Source of the DNA: an uncultured Desulfobacter sp.
GTDB lineage: Bacteria > Desulfobacterota > Desulfobacteria > Desulfobacterales > Desulfobacteraceae
Assembly: GCF_963677125.1 (NCBI RefSeq)
Contig: NZ_OY781882.1
Location: 3,170,501 to 3,234,500, forward strand
DNA: 64,000 nt
Reading direction: 5' to 3'
The notes under the pieces were generated by a model, which searched no databases, had not been told where the DNA came from, and saw nothing but the letters and a program-made list of their open reading frames with translations. The position numbers and the translations under genes are program-made. Each line of letters opens with the position of its first letter. Position 1 is the stretch's first letter. This document shows, one piece after another, positions 47,201 through 55,105 of the stretch.

Positions 47201-48062
47201 TGCTGCAGTAAGATTTATCAATATCCTGGAAAAAACCTTCAATCTCCGGCTGCTATTTTCCGAACTGATGGACAACAGCACCCCCCACACCCTGGCGAAA
47301 CTATTGTCAGGCCGCACAGGCCTGACCCAGCACCAAATGATTATTCCCATTGCAGAGGGCGGAACCAAACCGCCTTTTTTTTGTATAACCGCCGGCTACG
47401 GGGATATAGTGAAGCTGCGCGAGTTGTCCCATCACCTTGGCAAGGATCAACCCTTTTTCATGGTCCAGCCCAGTGATGCCGGCACGGCAATGGGAACAAC
47501 CCATCTGGCCAAACAGTATGCGGCCCAAATTTTAAACCGGTGCCCCAACGGCCCGTACAGGCTTGGCGGTTACAGTGCAGGCGGTTTGATGGCCTATGAA
47601 ACCGCCCGCCTGCTCAAAAAACAGGGCCATGACGTGGATTTTTTAGTTATGATCGGAGCACCGCACAGCTATAATCGATTTACCCGTCTTGTGAACAAGC
47701 AAATCGGATCGATTATGTTACGTCTGCTGCCTGATTCTGACGAAAAAATCGTCTCAAACAGTATAGAAATCTTGAGAGCTCTATTCCTTGACAAGGGGCT
47801 CCAATATCATTTGGAGACTTTGGTTGGGTATCGCCCCGCAGGCTACAAGGGAAAAATTGATTATTTCCAGGGCAAGTGGGCGATATCCAGATTTTTGGGC
47901 ACCCACAATATCTGGTGCAGGCATGCAAAGGGCCCGTTTGAACTGCACATGCTCCCCGGCAACCATGACAGTTTTATGAAGCCCCCCCATGTGGCCACAC
48001 TGGCCGGCAGACTCAAACAATGCCTGGCCGGCCTTGACCCCAACAAAGGCAAAGACAAATGA
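44178..48062 (+). CDS. Single-module nonribosomal peptide synthetase, C-A-T-TE
   Basis: 1294 residues from ATG 44178 (AAAGGA 7 nt before); a longer in-frame reading overlaps the upstream gene and lacks a site. Condensation domain 1-430 with an intact HHLTMDG (139-145). Adenylation domain about 465-960 with YTSGTTGKPKGV and INAYGPTEATV. Carrier domain near 1006 with GMDSLAAV. Thioesterase from about 1070 with GYSAGG near 1130. By comparison with GrsA the specificity pocket reads DASTVAAVCK, closest to aromatic-residue codes; this is an estimate. An N-terminal C domain in a lone module suggests acylation of one amino acid, followed by release or transfer. Confidence 0.93.
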   Translation: MSTKPCDNIYPLSLIQEDIWLSQMIHNEIPLYNIGGNVKINGYIDVDIFIETQNRVAQQNDAFRMVFHKGDTLPYFGFSDTADKMVLKDFSSHANPDKAAMQWWAKEFCKPFELYDTQLSRYFLLKTSEKSFYYAVCAHHLTMDGYCFALLHQRLIENYNALVKGSGKTDSKPSYVDFLGNDSAYRSSDAFGQAKTYWSKKFNNIPSPMIPRRYAAGYKKTATPSAFSHIRLSPDFYYQLIKYSKQHQGNVFFLMTAVLYTYFLKTTDISQFVFSIPLLNRPTLEFMDTMGPFVNVVPVCLDFGLDIDIQTFFELLKTELKESFPHQRLPLGEINRAVKLKKTGRDQLFDVSLSYEKFDYSVMDYNGTGCEVNTMHNGWDQTPLTLAIKEYQKNTGVKLEFYYNLAAYKPDEIAFLMGRVRYMLQQLLDRPDIPLNRINILPETESKKLLVEFNHQGQTRSAPCKTICQTIAEAAGTYPDHTAVQLGTQQINYCNLNDKSERLASYLRPLLENPETIVGVYVDRSIELVVGILAILKAGGAYVPLDPNYPQKRIKFMIEDSGTSTILTLSKFASRLAEYKTRHIIALDNFPYENQAVTRTEPTLNADQLAYVIYTSGTTGKPKGVMCTHGGLANLVAAQNKIFGICHDSRVLQFASLNFDASVSEIFTTLSAGATLILAKKDNLMPGPPLLSTLEKQTISHVTLPPSALAVMDPVPLPGLTTLVTAGEPCPSGLFKKWGKGRRFINAYGPTEATVCASACVCTDEDTDQLPIGQPIDNTSLYVLNKNLEPVPIGVPGQLYIGGTGLARGYLNRPTLNQEKFIENPFKEITGHNRLYQTGDMVCFLTDSTLMFMGRFDHQVKIRGFRIEPEGIEKVLARHPKISQVVVIPKTDPSSERHLVAFFSSLKASTGNCLAVEIRQFAEKNLPGYMIPSRFVPIDDMPYTPSGKIDRRMLEGMDIQIRRPQNTTYLPANNTEKQLITLFSKVMNGNAISIESHDDFFKSGMDSLAAVRFINILEKTFNLRLLFSELMDNSTPHTLAKLLSGRTGLTQHQMIIPIAEGGTKPPFFCITAGYGDIVKLRELSHHLGKDQPFFMVQPSDAGTAMGTTHLAKQYAAQILNRCPNGPYRLGGYSAGGLMAYETARLLKKQGHDVDFLVMIGAPHSYNRFTRLVNKQIGSIMLRLLPDSDEKIVSNSIEILRALFLDKGLQYHLETLVGYRPAGYKGKIDYFQGKWAISRFLGTHNIWCRHAKGPFELHMLPGNHDSFMKPPHVATLAGRLKQCLAGLDPNKGKDK

Positions 48063-49294
48063 ATATTACAATTGTGGCGTTGGGCTCCAGTGGAGATGCC
48101 TATCCTTCCATCGCCCTGGGACTTGGATTAAAAAAGGCCGGATGCAAGGTCTGCCTTGCAGCCAACCCGGTTTTTGAAACCGATGCCCTGAAGCGGGGCA
48201 TCAATGTTTTCCCTATTCAAACCATGTTAAGGCAGTCTTTAGCAGACACCCCCGACAGCACCAAGCCCTCCAAACCACTGAACCCTTTGCGTTTTTTGCG
48301 ATCCAAAAAAAAACATATCGTACCGATTCTGGATCAGATTGTCACAGATATCCGCCATGCCTGCCAGGATGCGGATTTGATTCTTTACAATATGCTGGGC
48401 CTGCCGGCCCATCATTTTGCCAAACAAACCGGCGTCAAAGCATTTCCAATTTGCCTTCAGCCCCTAGGCCGGACCAATGGGTTCCCATGCCCTGTGATTT
48501 CCTCAAACATCCATGTTCCAAAAATGCTCAATGCAGCAAGCTACAGGGTTGCTGAAAAATGCATGGCACTTTTTTTAAACAAAAGCGATCAGTTAAAAGG
48601 AAAAGCCTCGTTCCAGGATTTTTTTCAGGAAGTATATTCTGAAAACATCCCAGTTTTCCATGGTTTCAGTGCCTGTGTCCTTCCAAAACCTTCCGACTGG
48701 TCGGACAATATGCATATCACCGGTTACTGGTTTCTGGATCCTCCCGGGGACTGGTCCCCCCCCAAATGCCTGCAAACGTTTCTAAGCCAGGGCGCTGCAC
48801 CGGTATGTGTCGGGTTTGGCTCCATGAATGATCCGGATATCAACATTACCATTGAAAAAGCTGTGCAGGGAATCCTTCAGGCCGGCCACAGAGTGATCCT
48901 TTTAACGGGTTGGAGCGAAGAGACCTTTAGCAAACCCGCCAACCCTGATGTTTACGTGGCAAAAAACATCCCCCATTCCTGGCTATTTTCCAAAGTCTGT
49001 GCCGTAGTCCACCATGGCGGTGCCGGCACCACAGGGGCGGCCCTTAGGGCAGGCATACCATCGATTATCATTCCATTCTTTTTTGACCAGGGATTCTGGG
49101 CCGACAGACTTGAAAAACTTGGGGCAGGACCGCCGCGCTTGTCAAAAAAAGCGTTAAGCCCCCAAACCATGACATCTTGTATCAACAAAGTACTGGATAA
49201 CAAAATCATGAATGACAGACTCAAAGACATCAGCTTTAAGCTGAACGAGGAAAACGGCGTTGATAATGCGGTAAATCTTTTGTTAAACAATTGA
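48059..49294 (+). CDS. GT1-family glycosyltransferase (UGT/RhlB-like)
   Basis: 411 residues. MNITIVALGSSGDAYPSIALG is the N-terminal acceptor-side start of UGT-like enzymes that modify lipids and natural products. The C-terminal sugar-nucleotide site VHHGGAGTTGAALRAGIPSIIIPFFFDQ contains the HxGxGT signature and the FDQ sugar-contact residues. It overlaps the NRPS stop by 4 nt (ATGA), so it is cotranslated. It probably glycosylates the NRPS product or a lipid linked to it. No signal peptide or membrane segment. Confidence 0.92.
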   Translation: MNITIVALGSSGDAYPSIALGLGLKKAGCKVCLAANPVFETDALKRGINVFPIQTMLRQSLADTPDSTKPSKPLNPLRFLRSKKKHIVPILDQIVTDIRHACQDADLILYNMLGLPAHHFAKQTGVKAFPICLQPLGRTNGFPCPVISSNIHVPKMLNAASYRVAEKCMALFLNKSDQLKGKASFQDFFQEVYSENIPVFHGFSACVLPKPSDWSDNMHITGYWFLDPPGDWSPPKCLQTFLSQGAAPVCVGFGSMNDPDINITIEKAVQGILQAGHRVILLTGWSEETFSKPANPDVYVAKNIPHSWLFSKVCAVVHHGGAGTTGAALRAGIPSIIIPFFFDQGFWADRLEKLGAGPPRLSKKALSPQTMTSCINKVLDNKIMNDRLKDISFKLNEENGVDNAVNLLLNN

Positions 49295-49407
49295 TTGTTT
49301 TCGTCGTTTCGTATAAAGTGAATCCTAAATTTTGAAGCTCTCACAAAGAAAAATTCAAGACAGGATCAGCAAACTCACTATCATCTTCTAAGAGTATGGA
49401 GGTATAA

Positions 49408-51450
49408 ATGTCTGGCAATTTTTTTAAAAATGTGAAAATCAGCTCTAAATTATGGGGATTAACCGGTATTTTACTCTTATTCCTTCTGATCCTTGGCGGC
49501 AGTTCGTATTTGCTGATCACACAAATCATTCATGACAGTCACGAATTTGCTGTCGAAGCGAAATATAACGAAAAAATTATAGAAATTGAACTTGGACATT
49601 TGCAATGGGCAAATGAGATTGAAACGCTGTTTGTAGAAAACAAAGAGAAACTTGACGTTCAATTTGACCATGAACAATGTGCCTTTGGCAGATTTCTGGC
49701 AAGTGATGAAGCAACGGCCCTGTCAAAACTGTCCCCAGACATAGCGAGAATTCTAAAGGATATTGTGCCTATCCATAAAAAACTGCATGATTCCGCGGCG
49801 AAAATTAATGATGTCTGGGCACAAACCCACCAAGGACTGGGTGTAACACTGGAAAAACTATTGGCGGCACATTTAGAATGGATGCAGTCCGTATCACAAT
49901 CCATCATGACCCAATCAACCATTGATGTACAAACAGATCCCGAAACATGTCAATTAGGTGAATGGCTCAATGGCAAACACGCACAAACAATTATGACCCA
50001 GTGGCCTGAGTTTGCAGCGATTATCAAAAAAATCCACAGACCGCACAAAGCGCTTCATACCTCCGTGTTCCAACTTAATCAAGCGGCAACCATTGAAGAA
50101 AAAATAGAATTATATAATCAAATTATCCCACCCGCTTACAATGAATTAAAACGATATTTTGATGAAATTATCAGCCTTGAAATGGCGTTGGAACATAAAC
50201 AGCAGGAAGCAAAAGAGATCTATCACAATGAAACGGCACCGGCTTTAACATCTATCGTATCGTCGCTTTCTCAGCTCAAAGACCAGATCACCGAGCATGA
50301 ACACATGTTGAAAGAGACTATGGATCATGAGGCTTCGGTAGCCAAATCAATGATTATTGTCATCGCTTTGATCGCAATCATTTTAGGCATTGTGATATCG
50401 TTTATACTGATCCGTTTGATCACACGCCCGTTAATTGAAACAGAGGCATTTAGCAATAAATTGGCCAAAGGCGATTTTTCCCAGACCTTAAATATCGACC
50501 AAAACGATGAAGTCGGAAAGATGGTAAAATCCATAAATGCAATGGCGGCATCCTTAAAAGACGCACTCAAAGAGATCTCCGACGGGGCGAAAACATTGGA
50601 TGAGTCTGCAACCTCGCTGTCCAATGTATCAACCCAAATGACATCAAATTCAAAAGAGACCGAAGAGCGGTCCAACAGCGTATCAGCCGCGGCAGAAGAG
50701 ATGTCAACAACCATGAATAGTGTAGCCGCCGCGTCTGAACAGGCCACAGTGAATGTCCAGAATATTGCGTCCGCGATAGAAGAGATGTCCGCGACAATTA
50801 ATGAGATTGCAACCAATACATCAAAAGGAAACCAAACAACGGTTGAAGCGGTTGAGAAGTCAAAATTTGTTTCTGATAAAATGAGCGTCTTGAATCAAGC
50901 GGCATCGGAAATAAATAAGGTCACAGAGGCAATATCCGATATTTCTGAACAAACCAACTTACTGGCATTAAATGCAACCATCGAAGCGGCCAGAGCTGGA
51001 GATGCGGGTAAGGGCTTTGCCGTAGTTGCAAGCGAAATCAAAGCCCTTGCAAATCAGACAGCCGATGCGACCAATGACATAACCGAAAAAATCCAAGGCG
51101 TTCAAAAAACAACAGAAGAGGCGTTTTCCGCCATAGAATCAATTGGTGAGATAATTGAAGAACTCAGCAGCATTGTGTCGACGGTTGCCACCGCCATTGA
51201 AGAACAATCTGCCACGACCCAGGAAATTTCCGATAACGTGAACCAGGCGGCATTGGGTATGCAGGAAGTAAGTGACAACGTAAACCAAGTCTCAGGCGTT
51301 GCCGGAGAAGTCACACAGGATATCCAGCAGGTAAATCAATCTGCAACCGAGGTAAGCTCCGGAAGCCTTCATGTGAACAACAGTGCTGTAGAGTTATCTA
51401 ACCTGTCAGAACAATTAAACCAATTAACCAATAAATTTAAATTCAATTAA
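49408..51450 (+). CDS. Methyl-accepting chemotaxis protein with two CZB-like modules in the sensor region
   Basis: 680 residues. Membrane helices at about 17-38 and 312-337. Between them are two tandem modules that match the chemoreceptor zinc-binding pattern: His64, Trp67, Cys91, His123, His127, and His155, Trp158, Cys181, Trp186, His210, His213/217. A HAMP region (about 335-390) follows, then the signalling domain with the hairpin tip ISEQTNLLALNATIEAARAG (read around residue 515). CZB is usually cytoplasmic. GGAGG precedes the ATG. The stop overlaps lipA convergently by 4 nt. Confidence 0.93.
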   Translation: MSGNFFKNVKISSKLWGLTGILLLFLLILGGSSYLLITQIIHDSHEFAVEAKYNEKIIEIELGHLQWANEIETLFVENKEKLDVQFDHEQCAFGRFLASDEATALSKLSPDIARILKDIVPIHKKLHDSAAKINDVWAQTHQGLGVTLEKLLAAHLEWMQSVSQSIMTQSTIDVQTDPETCQLGEWLNGKHAQTIMTQWPEFAAIIKKIHRPHKALHTSVFQLNQAATIEEKIELYNQIIPPAYNELKRYFDEIISLEMALEHKQQEAKEIYHNETAPALTSIVSSLSQLKDQITEHEHMLKETMDHEASVAKSMIIVIALIAIILGIVISFILIRLITRPLIETEAFSNKLAKGDFSQTLNIDQNDEVGKMVKSINAMAASLKDALKEISDGAKTLDESATSLSNVSTQMTSNSKETEERSNSVSAAAEEMSTTMNSVAAASEQATVNVQNIASAIEEMSATINEIATNTSKGNQTTVEAVEKSKFVSDKMSVLNQAASEINKVTEAISDISEQTNLLALNATIEAARAGDAGKGFAVVASEIKALANQTADATNDITEKIQGVQKTTEEAFSAIESIGEIIEELSSIVSTVATAIEEQSATTQEISDNVNQAALGMQEVSDNVNQVSGVAGEVTQDIQQVNQSATEVSSGSLHVNNSAVELSNLSEQLNQLTNKFKFN

Positions 51451-52370
51451 TGAGATTGCCCGCCACCCTCGGGTGTTTCGAACAATTCCCTGGCATTATA
51501 CGAGCTTCTGACAAAGGGGCCGGCAGCCACCTGTTGAAATCCAATGTCCCGGGCCATGCGGTCAAGTTGTTCAAATTCCTCGGGGGTGTAAAATTTTTCG
51601 ACACGAAGATGTTCCCTTGTGGGCTGAAGGTACTGGCCCACAGTGAGGATGTTGCAGCCGTGATCATACAGATCTTGAAAAGTTCGCCTCAGTTCCTCTT
51701 CAGTTTCACCCAGTCCCACCATGATGCCGGATTTTGCCGGCAGGCCTGGAAAATGGTTGGCAACATTTCGAATCAGGTCAAGGGATCGCTGGTACTGGGC
51801 CTGGGGACGAACCTTGGCATAAAGGCCCTTGACTGTCTCAATATTGTGGTTGATCACGTCCGGTTCTGCTTTAGCGACGGTTTCAAGGGCCTTGAAATCC
51901 CCCTGGAAATCCGGGATCAAAACTTCCACCCGGATATCGGGACCGGCCTGTTTAATCGCCCGTATCACATGTGCAAAGTGGGATGCCCCGCCATCAGGAA
52001 GATCGTCCCTGGTAACGGAAGTAACAACCACGTAGGTTAAATTCAGCTTGAGTACGGTGTCAGCCACCCTTTTGGGTTCATCCGGGTCAACCGGTGTCGG
52101 CGGATTTGAAGTCACATTGCAAAACCTGCAGTTCCGGGTGCAGTTGGCACCCAGGATCATAAACGTGGCGGTATTTTTTGCAAAACACTCAAACATATTG
52201 GGGCAGGCCGCTTCCTGGCAGACGGTATGAAGGCCTGCGTCGGATAAAAGCCGGGTAACCCGCTGGCAATCACCGCCTTTGGGCATGCGCTTTTTCAGCC
52301 ACCTGGGCTTTCCCTTCCGGATGTTACCGGAAGAAGAAGTCTCTTTGTGGCCGTTCAAATGGGTATTCAT
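51447..52370 (-). CDS. lipA: Lipoyl synthase
   Basis: 307 residues. The first cluster has CQEAACPNMFECF, and the radical SAM motif is NCTRNCRFC. RVTRDDLPDGGASHF, the VEVLIPDF segment and the C-terminal FVRSSYNARELF with its conserved arginine-serine are standard LipA. It inserts sulfur into octanoyl groups of carrier proteins, needed for 2-oxoacid dehydrogenases and the glycine cleavage system. It overlaps lipB by 4 nt (lipB upstream), forming a lipoate operon. Confidence 0.97.
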   Translation of the reverse strand: MNTHLNGHKETSSSGNIRKGKPRWLKKRMPKGGDCQRVTRLLSDAGLHTVCQEAACPNMFECFAKNTATFMILGANCTRNCRFCNVTSNPPTPVDPDEPKRVADTVLKLNLTYVVVTSVTRDDLPDGGASHFAHVIRAIKQAGPDIRVEVLIPDFQGDFKALETVAKAEPDVINHNIETVKGLYAKVRPQAQYQRSLDLIRNVANHFPGLPAKSGIMVGLGETEEELRRTFQDLYDHGCNILTVGQYLQPTREHLRVEKFYTPEEFEQLDRMARDIGFQQVAAGPFVRSSYNARELFETPEGGGQSH

Positions 52371-53071
52371 GGATTTGCCCCTTTTGTGTTAAAATTAAAA
52401 ATTTGGCAAAAAAATCTGAAAAACAAAAGTTTAACTTGTTCCATGGACGCTTTCGAGTCAAAGGTAAACTTTTTATTTTCCTGTTCAAGGGACGTCATGG
52501 ATAAATTCTGGAGGCCACAGGGATTGATCCAGGTAAATGGGGTCAAATCCGGGCAGACATTCAGTGCCAGGCCATGGATGCAGATCCCTTTTTTAATCGA
52601 GAGGCCCACACTGCCGATTTTCTTGTTTCCCACCCAGAGACCGTGGTTTTTCGGGTCTCTTCGGGCTTCGACACCAAACTCTCGGGCCGTTTTCATCATA
52701 ATTTCCTCAAGGCCGTACACAAAGTCGGCCACCCCGATCCTGCACCGCTCCAGGTTGATGATGGGATAGAGAACGGCCTGGCCCGGCCCGTGAAAGGTAA
52801 TATTCCCACCTCTTGCAGTCTGGACAATTTCAATGCCTTTATCGGCAAGAAACTGTTCGGACACCACAAGGTTTTCCCGTCCCCCTCTTTTACCTAAGGT
52901 ATAAACCGCCGGGTGCTGGAGAAAAAGGACCCGGTCACTAAGACCCGGGTTCCGGATCATATTATCCCGGGCAGCGGTCTGAAGGTCAAGAACCTGCACA
53001 TAGTCCCGGATGCCAAGATCCTCAAATACGGCACATCTGTCATCCACAGCACGGGTGTGTCCGGTCATCAT
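52367..53071 (-). CDS. lipB: Octanoyl-[acyl-carrier-protein]:protein octanoyltransferase
   Basis: 234 residues. VLFLQHPAVYTLGKRGG, TARGGNITFHGPGQAVLYP, KKIGSVGLSIKKGICIHGLALNV and the catalytic-cysteine region INPCGLQNLSMTSL match LipB, with the Lys/Cys pair present. It transfers octanoate to lipoyl domains for LipA. The C-terminal 25 residues are Phe-rich and unusual. Two adjacent ATGs are possible starts. AGGA lies upstream. Confidence 0.96.
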   Translation of the reverse strand: MMTGHTRAVDDRCAVFEDLGIRDYVQVLDLQTAARDNMIRNPGLSDRVLFLQHPAVYTLGKRGGRENLVVSEQFLADKGIEIVQTARGGNITFHGPGQAVLYPIINLERCRIGVADFVYGLEEIMMKTAREFGVEARRDPKNHGLWVGNKKIGSVGLSIKKGICIHGLALNVCPDLTPFTWINPCGLQNLSMTSLEQENKKFTFDSKASMEQVKLLFFRFFCQIFNFNTKGANP

Positions 53072-53185
53072 CTAATCCTTTCTTTTAACATAGGCTTCGG
53101 GTACCATTAATGACCCGGCAAATCAAGAAATACCTGATATAGACCTAACGCACGACCCGGCGGACACGACAAATTATGAAAAACA

Positions 53186-53248
53186 TTTTAACCACGGAGA
53201 ACACGGAAGCCATGGAATTCTATCTTCCGTGTTTTCCGTGGTTAAAAA
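53186..53248. repeat. Large inverted repeat in the lipB-cupin divergent region
   Basis: TTTTAACCACGGAGAACACG (53186-53205, continuing to GAAG at 53209) returns as CTTCCGTGTTTTCCGTGGTT (53224-53243, continuing AAAAA) with one mismatch over about 24 bp and a 14-nt loop. It lies just upstream of the cupin gene. Sequences of this AACCACGGA type recur in many genomes as palindromic repeats. It may act as a hairpin or be a simple dispersed repeat. Confidence 0.75.
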
Positions 53249-53266
53249 TAGATAAAGGACAATCAA

Positions 53267-53758
53267 GTGAATCATCCAATTATAAAAATGAAGCCAATCG
53301 ATCTCATGGAACATCCCGAAGGCGGCAGATATCGTGAAGTTTTCAGATCTGAGCATACCGTATCTAAAGATAACGGGACTGCCCGCCCGGCCCTGACCCA
53401 CATCTATTTCTCGCTAAATCCCAAAGAAATCAGCCGCTTTCACAAAGTGACATCAGATGAAATCTGGAACCTTTATCAAGGAGAAGGCATTCATCTATTT
53501 CTATGGAATGAAACAGACACACCGCCCCAATGTGTGACCTTATCAGCCCGGGAAAACTGTTTTTGCCATGTTGTCCCCGCAGGTATCTGGCAGGCAGCCG
53601 TGCCGATTTCAGACACGGTGCTGGTCGGTTGTTCAGTCGCCCCCGGGTTTGATTTTTCGGATTTCACGCTTATGGTCCACGAATCCCAAGAGGCGGAAAA
53701 ACTTGTTTCATTAGCTCCGGAACTGACCGGGTACATTAGCTGTAACAGCTCGGAATAA
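53267..53758 (+). CDS. Cupin_5 (DUF985) family protein
   Basis: 163 residues. HPEGGRYREVFRSEH, then LTHIYFSLNPKEISRFHKVTSDEIWNLYQGE and VPAGIWQAAVPI match the DUF985 cupin family; the His residues on the barrel strands are kept. Function in bacteria is unknown. I take GTG 53267 as start because AAAGGAC sits 6 nt before it; ATG 53288 is an alternative. The 3' end and downstream sequence reappear inverted at 58087-58134. Confidence 0.85.
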   Translation: MNHPIIKMKPIDLMEHPEGGRYREVFRSEHTVSKDNGTARPALTHIYFSLNPKEISRFHKVTSDEIWNLYQGEGIHLFLWNETDTPPQCVTLSARENCFCHVVPAGIWQAAVPISDTVLVGCSVAPGFDFSDFTLMVHESQEAEKLVSLAPELTGYISCNSSE

Positions 53759-53784
53759 TTCAGGCCGGGCTCTCTTTATACATT
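53737..53784 (+). repeat. Left copy of the inverted 48-bp repeat flanking the accessory island
   Basis: It covers the last codons of the cupin gene and 26 nt beyond. It matches the reverse complement of 58087-58134 at 41 of 48 positions by eye. The central 22 nt (53748-53769, GCTCGGAATAATTCAGGCCG and on) are identical. Confidence 0.75.
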
Positions 53785-54196
53785 TCTATAAATCACAAAT
53801 ACCATCAAATTATGAGTTAATAAGACTATGTTTTTAAGACGGGAATTTAAGATACGGAAAGAATCAAGATATCGAGATACAGTTTAAAATAACAATATCG
53901 AAATCAGTTTGATCAAACGAACATTTTTTTGAGATTCAATAAAAAAGTATGCCATATTTCTAAAACAAAAACACCGAGCCCTACTTCTGCCATCTCCCAC
54001 CTTTCTGAATTCATTGGGAGCGGCTGACCATACCATCATTGCGGTCTACTAAAAAATTTGAATTGGTAGGAATCGGAACCCCCGTGATACACGTAATATT
54101 GCTCGCCGCTTTGATAATATAAAAAGTATGGAAGTACAGGGAGTCTGGGGATTTTTTTGATAAAAAAATCAGGTCCGAACTGGTAAAAGTCCACAC
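53759..54196. other. Non-coding left end of the accessory island
   Basis: 438 nt, AT-rich, no supported gene. After the repeat at 53737-53784 nothing is recognised up to the mazF stop. Confidence 0.4.
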
Positions 54197-54550
54197 CTAT
54201 TCCGAAACAATAGCCCTCACTTTAGCCAAGGATTCACTTACCGCAGAGGCCGGGGCCTTTTCAGCAAACTTCAAACCTCTTTCCACAAAATCAATTGTCT
54301 TGACCTGGTGGCAAAGGACAACTCCAGAAATTTTTTTACCAGTTAGAGCTACTTCAAAACCATGCCCTCGAACCCGGCTTGTAACCGGGGCGACTAACGC
54401 CAGCAGAGTTTTTTTGTTAAAAACCGCAGGAGAGAGGACCAGGGCCGGCCGATGTCCCATCTGTTCGTGACCGGCTGCTGGGTAAAAATCTACCCAAATA
54501 AGATCCCCACGTTTAGGAATATACTGCTGTTTTTCCGATTTTTCGGCCAT
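54197..54550 (-). CDS. mazF: MazF-type toxin endoribonuclease
   Basis: 117 residues. PKRGDLIWVDFYPAAGHEQMGHRPALVLS is the MazF/PemK start with the conserved GHEQ and RP (seen in parts), followed by LVAPVTSRVRGHGFEV and the VLCHQVKTIDF strand. It cuts mRNA at short sequences. The start at ATG 54550 shares its A with the mazE stop (TAATG) and has AAAGGA 6 nt upstream; another ATG at 54556 is too close to it. Second gene of a two-gene addiction module. Confidence 0.95.
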   Translation of the reverse strand: MAEKSEKQQYIPKRGDLIWVDFYPAAGHEQMGHRPALVLSPAVFNKKTLLALVAPVTSRVRGHGFEVALTGKKISGVVLCHQVKTIDFVERGLKFAEKAPASAVSESLAKVRAIVSE

Positions 54551-54810
54551 TACCATTCCTTTCCTACAGGCTTGTCATTCAACCATGCCCTATCCTCAGC
54601 ATCTAAAGCAATATCCTTAGGATCACATTGGTCTAAAAGCTCGTCAAGCGTATACTCTTTTCTCTTCTGGATCGGGGTAATAATAATCCTGCCGTCTTTC
54701 ACCTCAATGGTAACGGGCTGATCTTTTTCGAGCTGAACCATATCAGCGATTACTTTTGGTATCCTGGCAGCCAAGCTATTGCCCCATTTTTTTATAACCA
54801 GTTCTGTCAT
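54550..54810 (-). CDS. mazE: MazE-type antitoxin (AbrB/SpoVT fold)
   Basis: 86 residues from ATG 54810 (AAGGAG 6 nt upstream). MTELVIKKWGNSLAARIPK is the swapped-hairpin DNA-binding start of MazE. The C-terminal part (LDELLDQCDPKDI, then WLNDKPVGKEW) is the disordered toxin-wrapping tail. It binds MazF and probably represses its own operon. Located in the AT-rich island. Confidence 0.94.
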   Translation of the reverse strand: MTELVIKKWGNSLAARIPKVIADMVQLEKDQPVTIEVKDGRIIITPIQKRKEYTLDELLDQCDPKDIALDAEDRAWLNDKPVGKEW

Positions 54811-55105
54811 TTCGTTCTCCTTCGAAAGTTGAAACATTGTATTAACATATTATGGCGCAAAAGAGGATGTGTCAACAAAGTATAAACTCTTTCAAAAATA
54901 AAGATTTTTCTGACATGAGTTACTGAGAGTCCGGGGCCGTTGTCCGACCAAAAAACGGAGCCTGGTCGAAGGGTAGTCTTCACCTCTGCCCCTCGATTTG
55001 ATCTTCCAGATTTCCGATCTTGGTCACCAATAAAAAAAGTAGCCAACGCCGCTTTCAAATAGGCTTTGGAGAAGTCCCTTAAGTAAAGTTGAGACTAATG
55101 TTTTT

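Noticed and set aside
54011..54196. Short minus-strand ORF next to mazF
   Set aside because: No ribosome site, no conserved features, and low-complexity composition in an AT-rich non-coding stretch.
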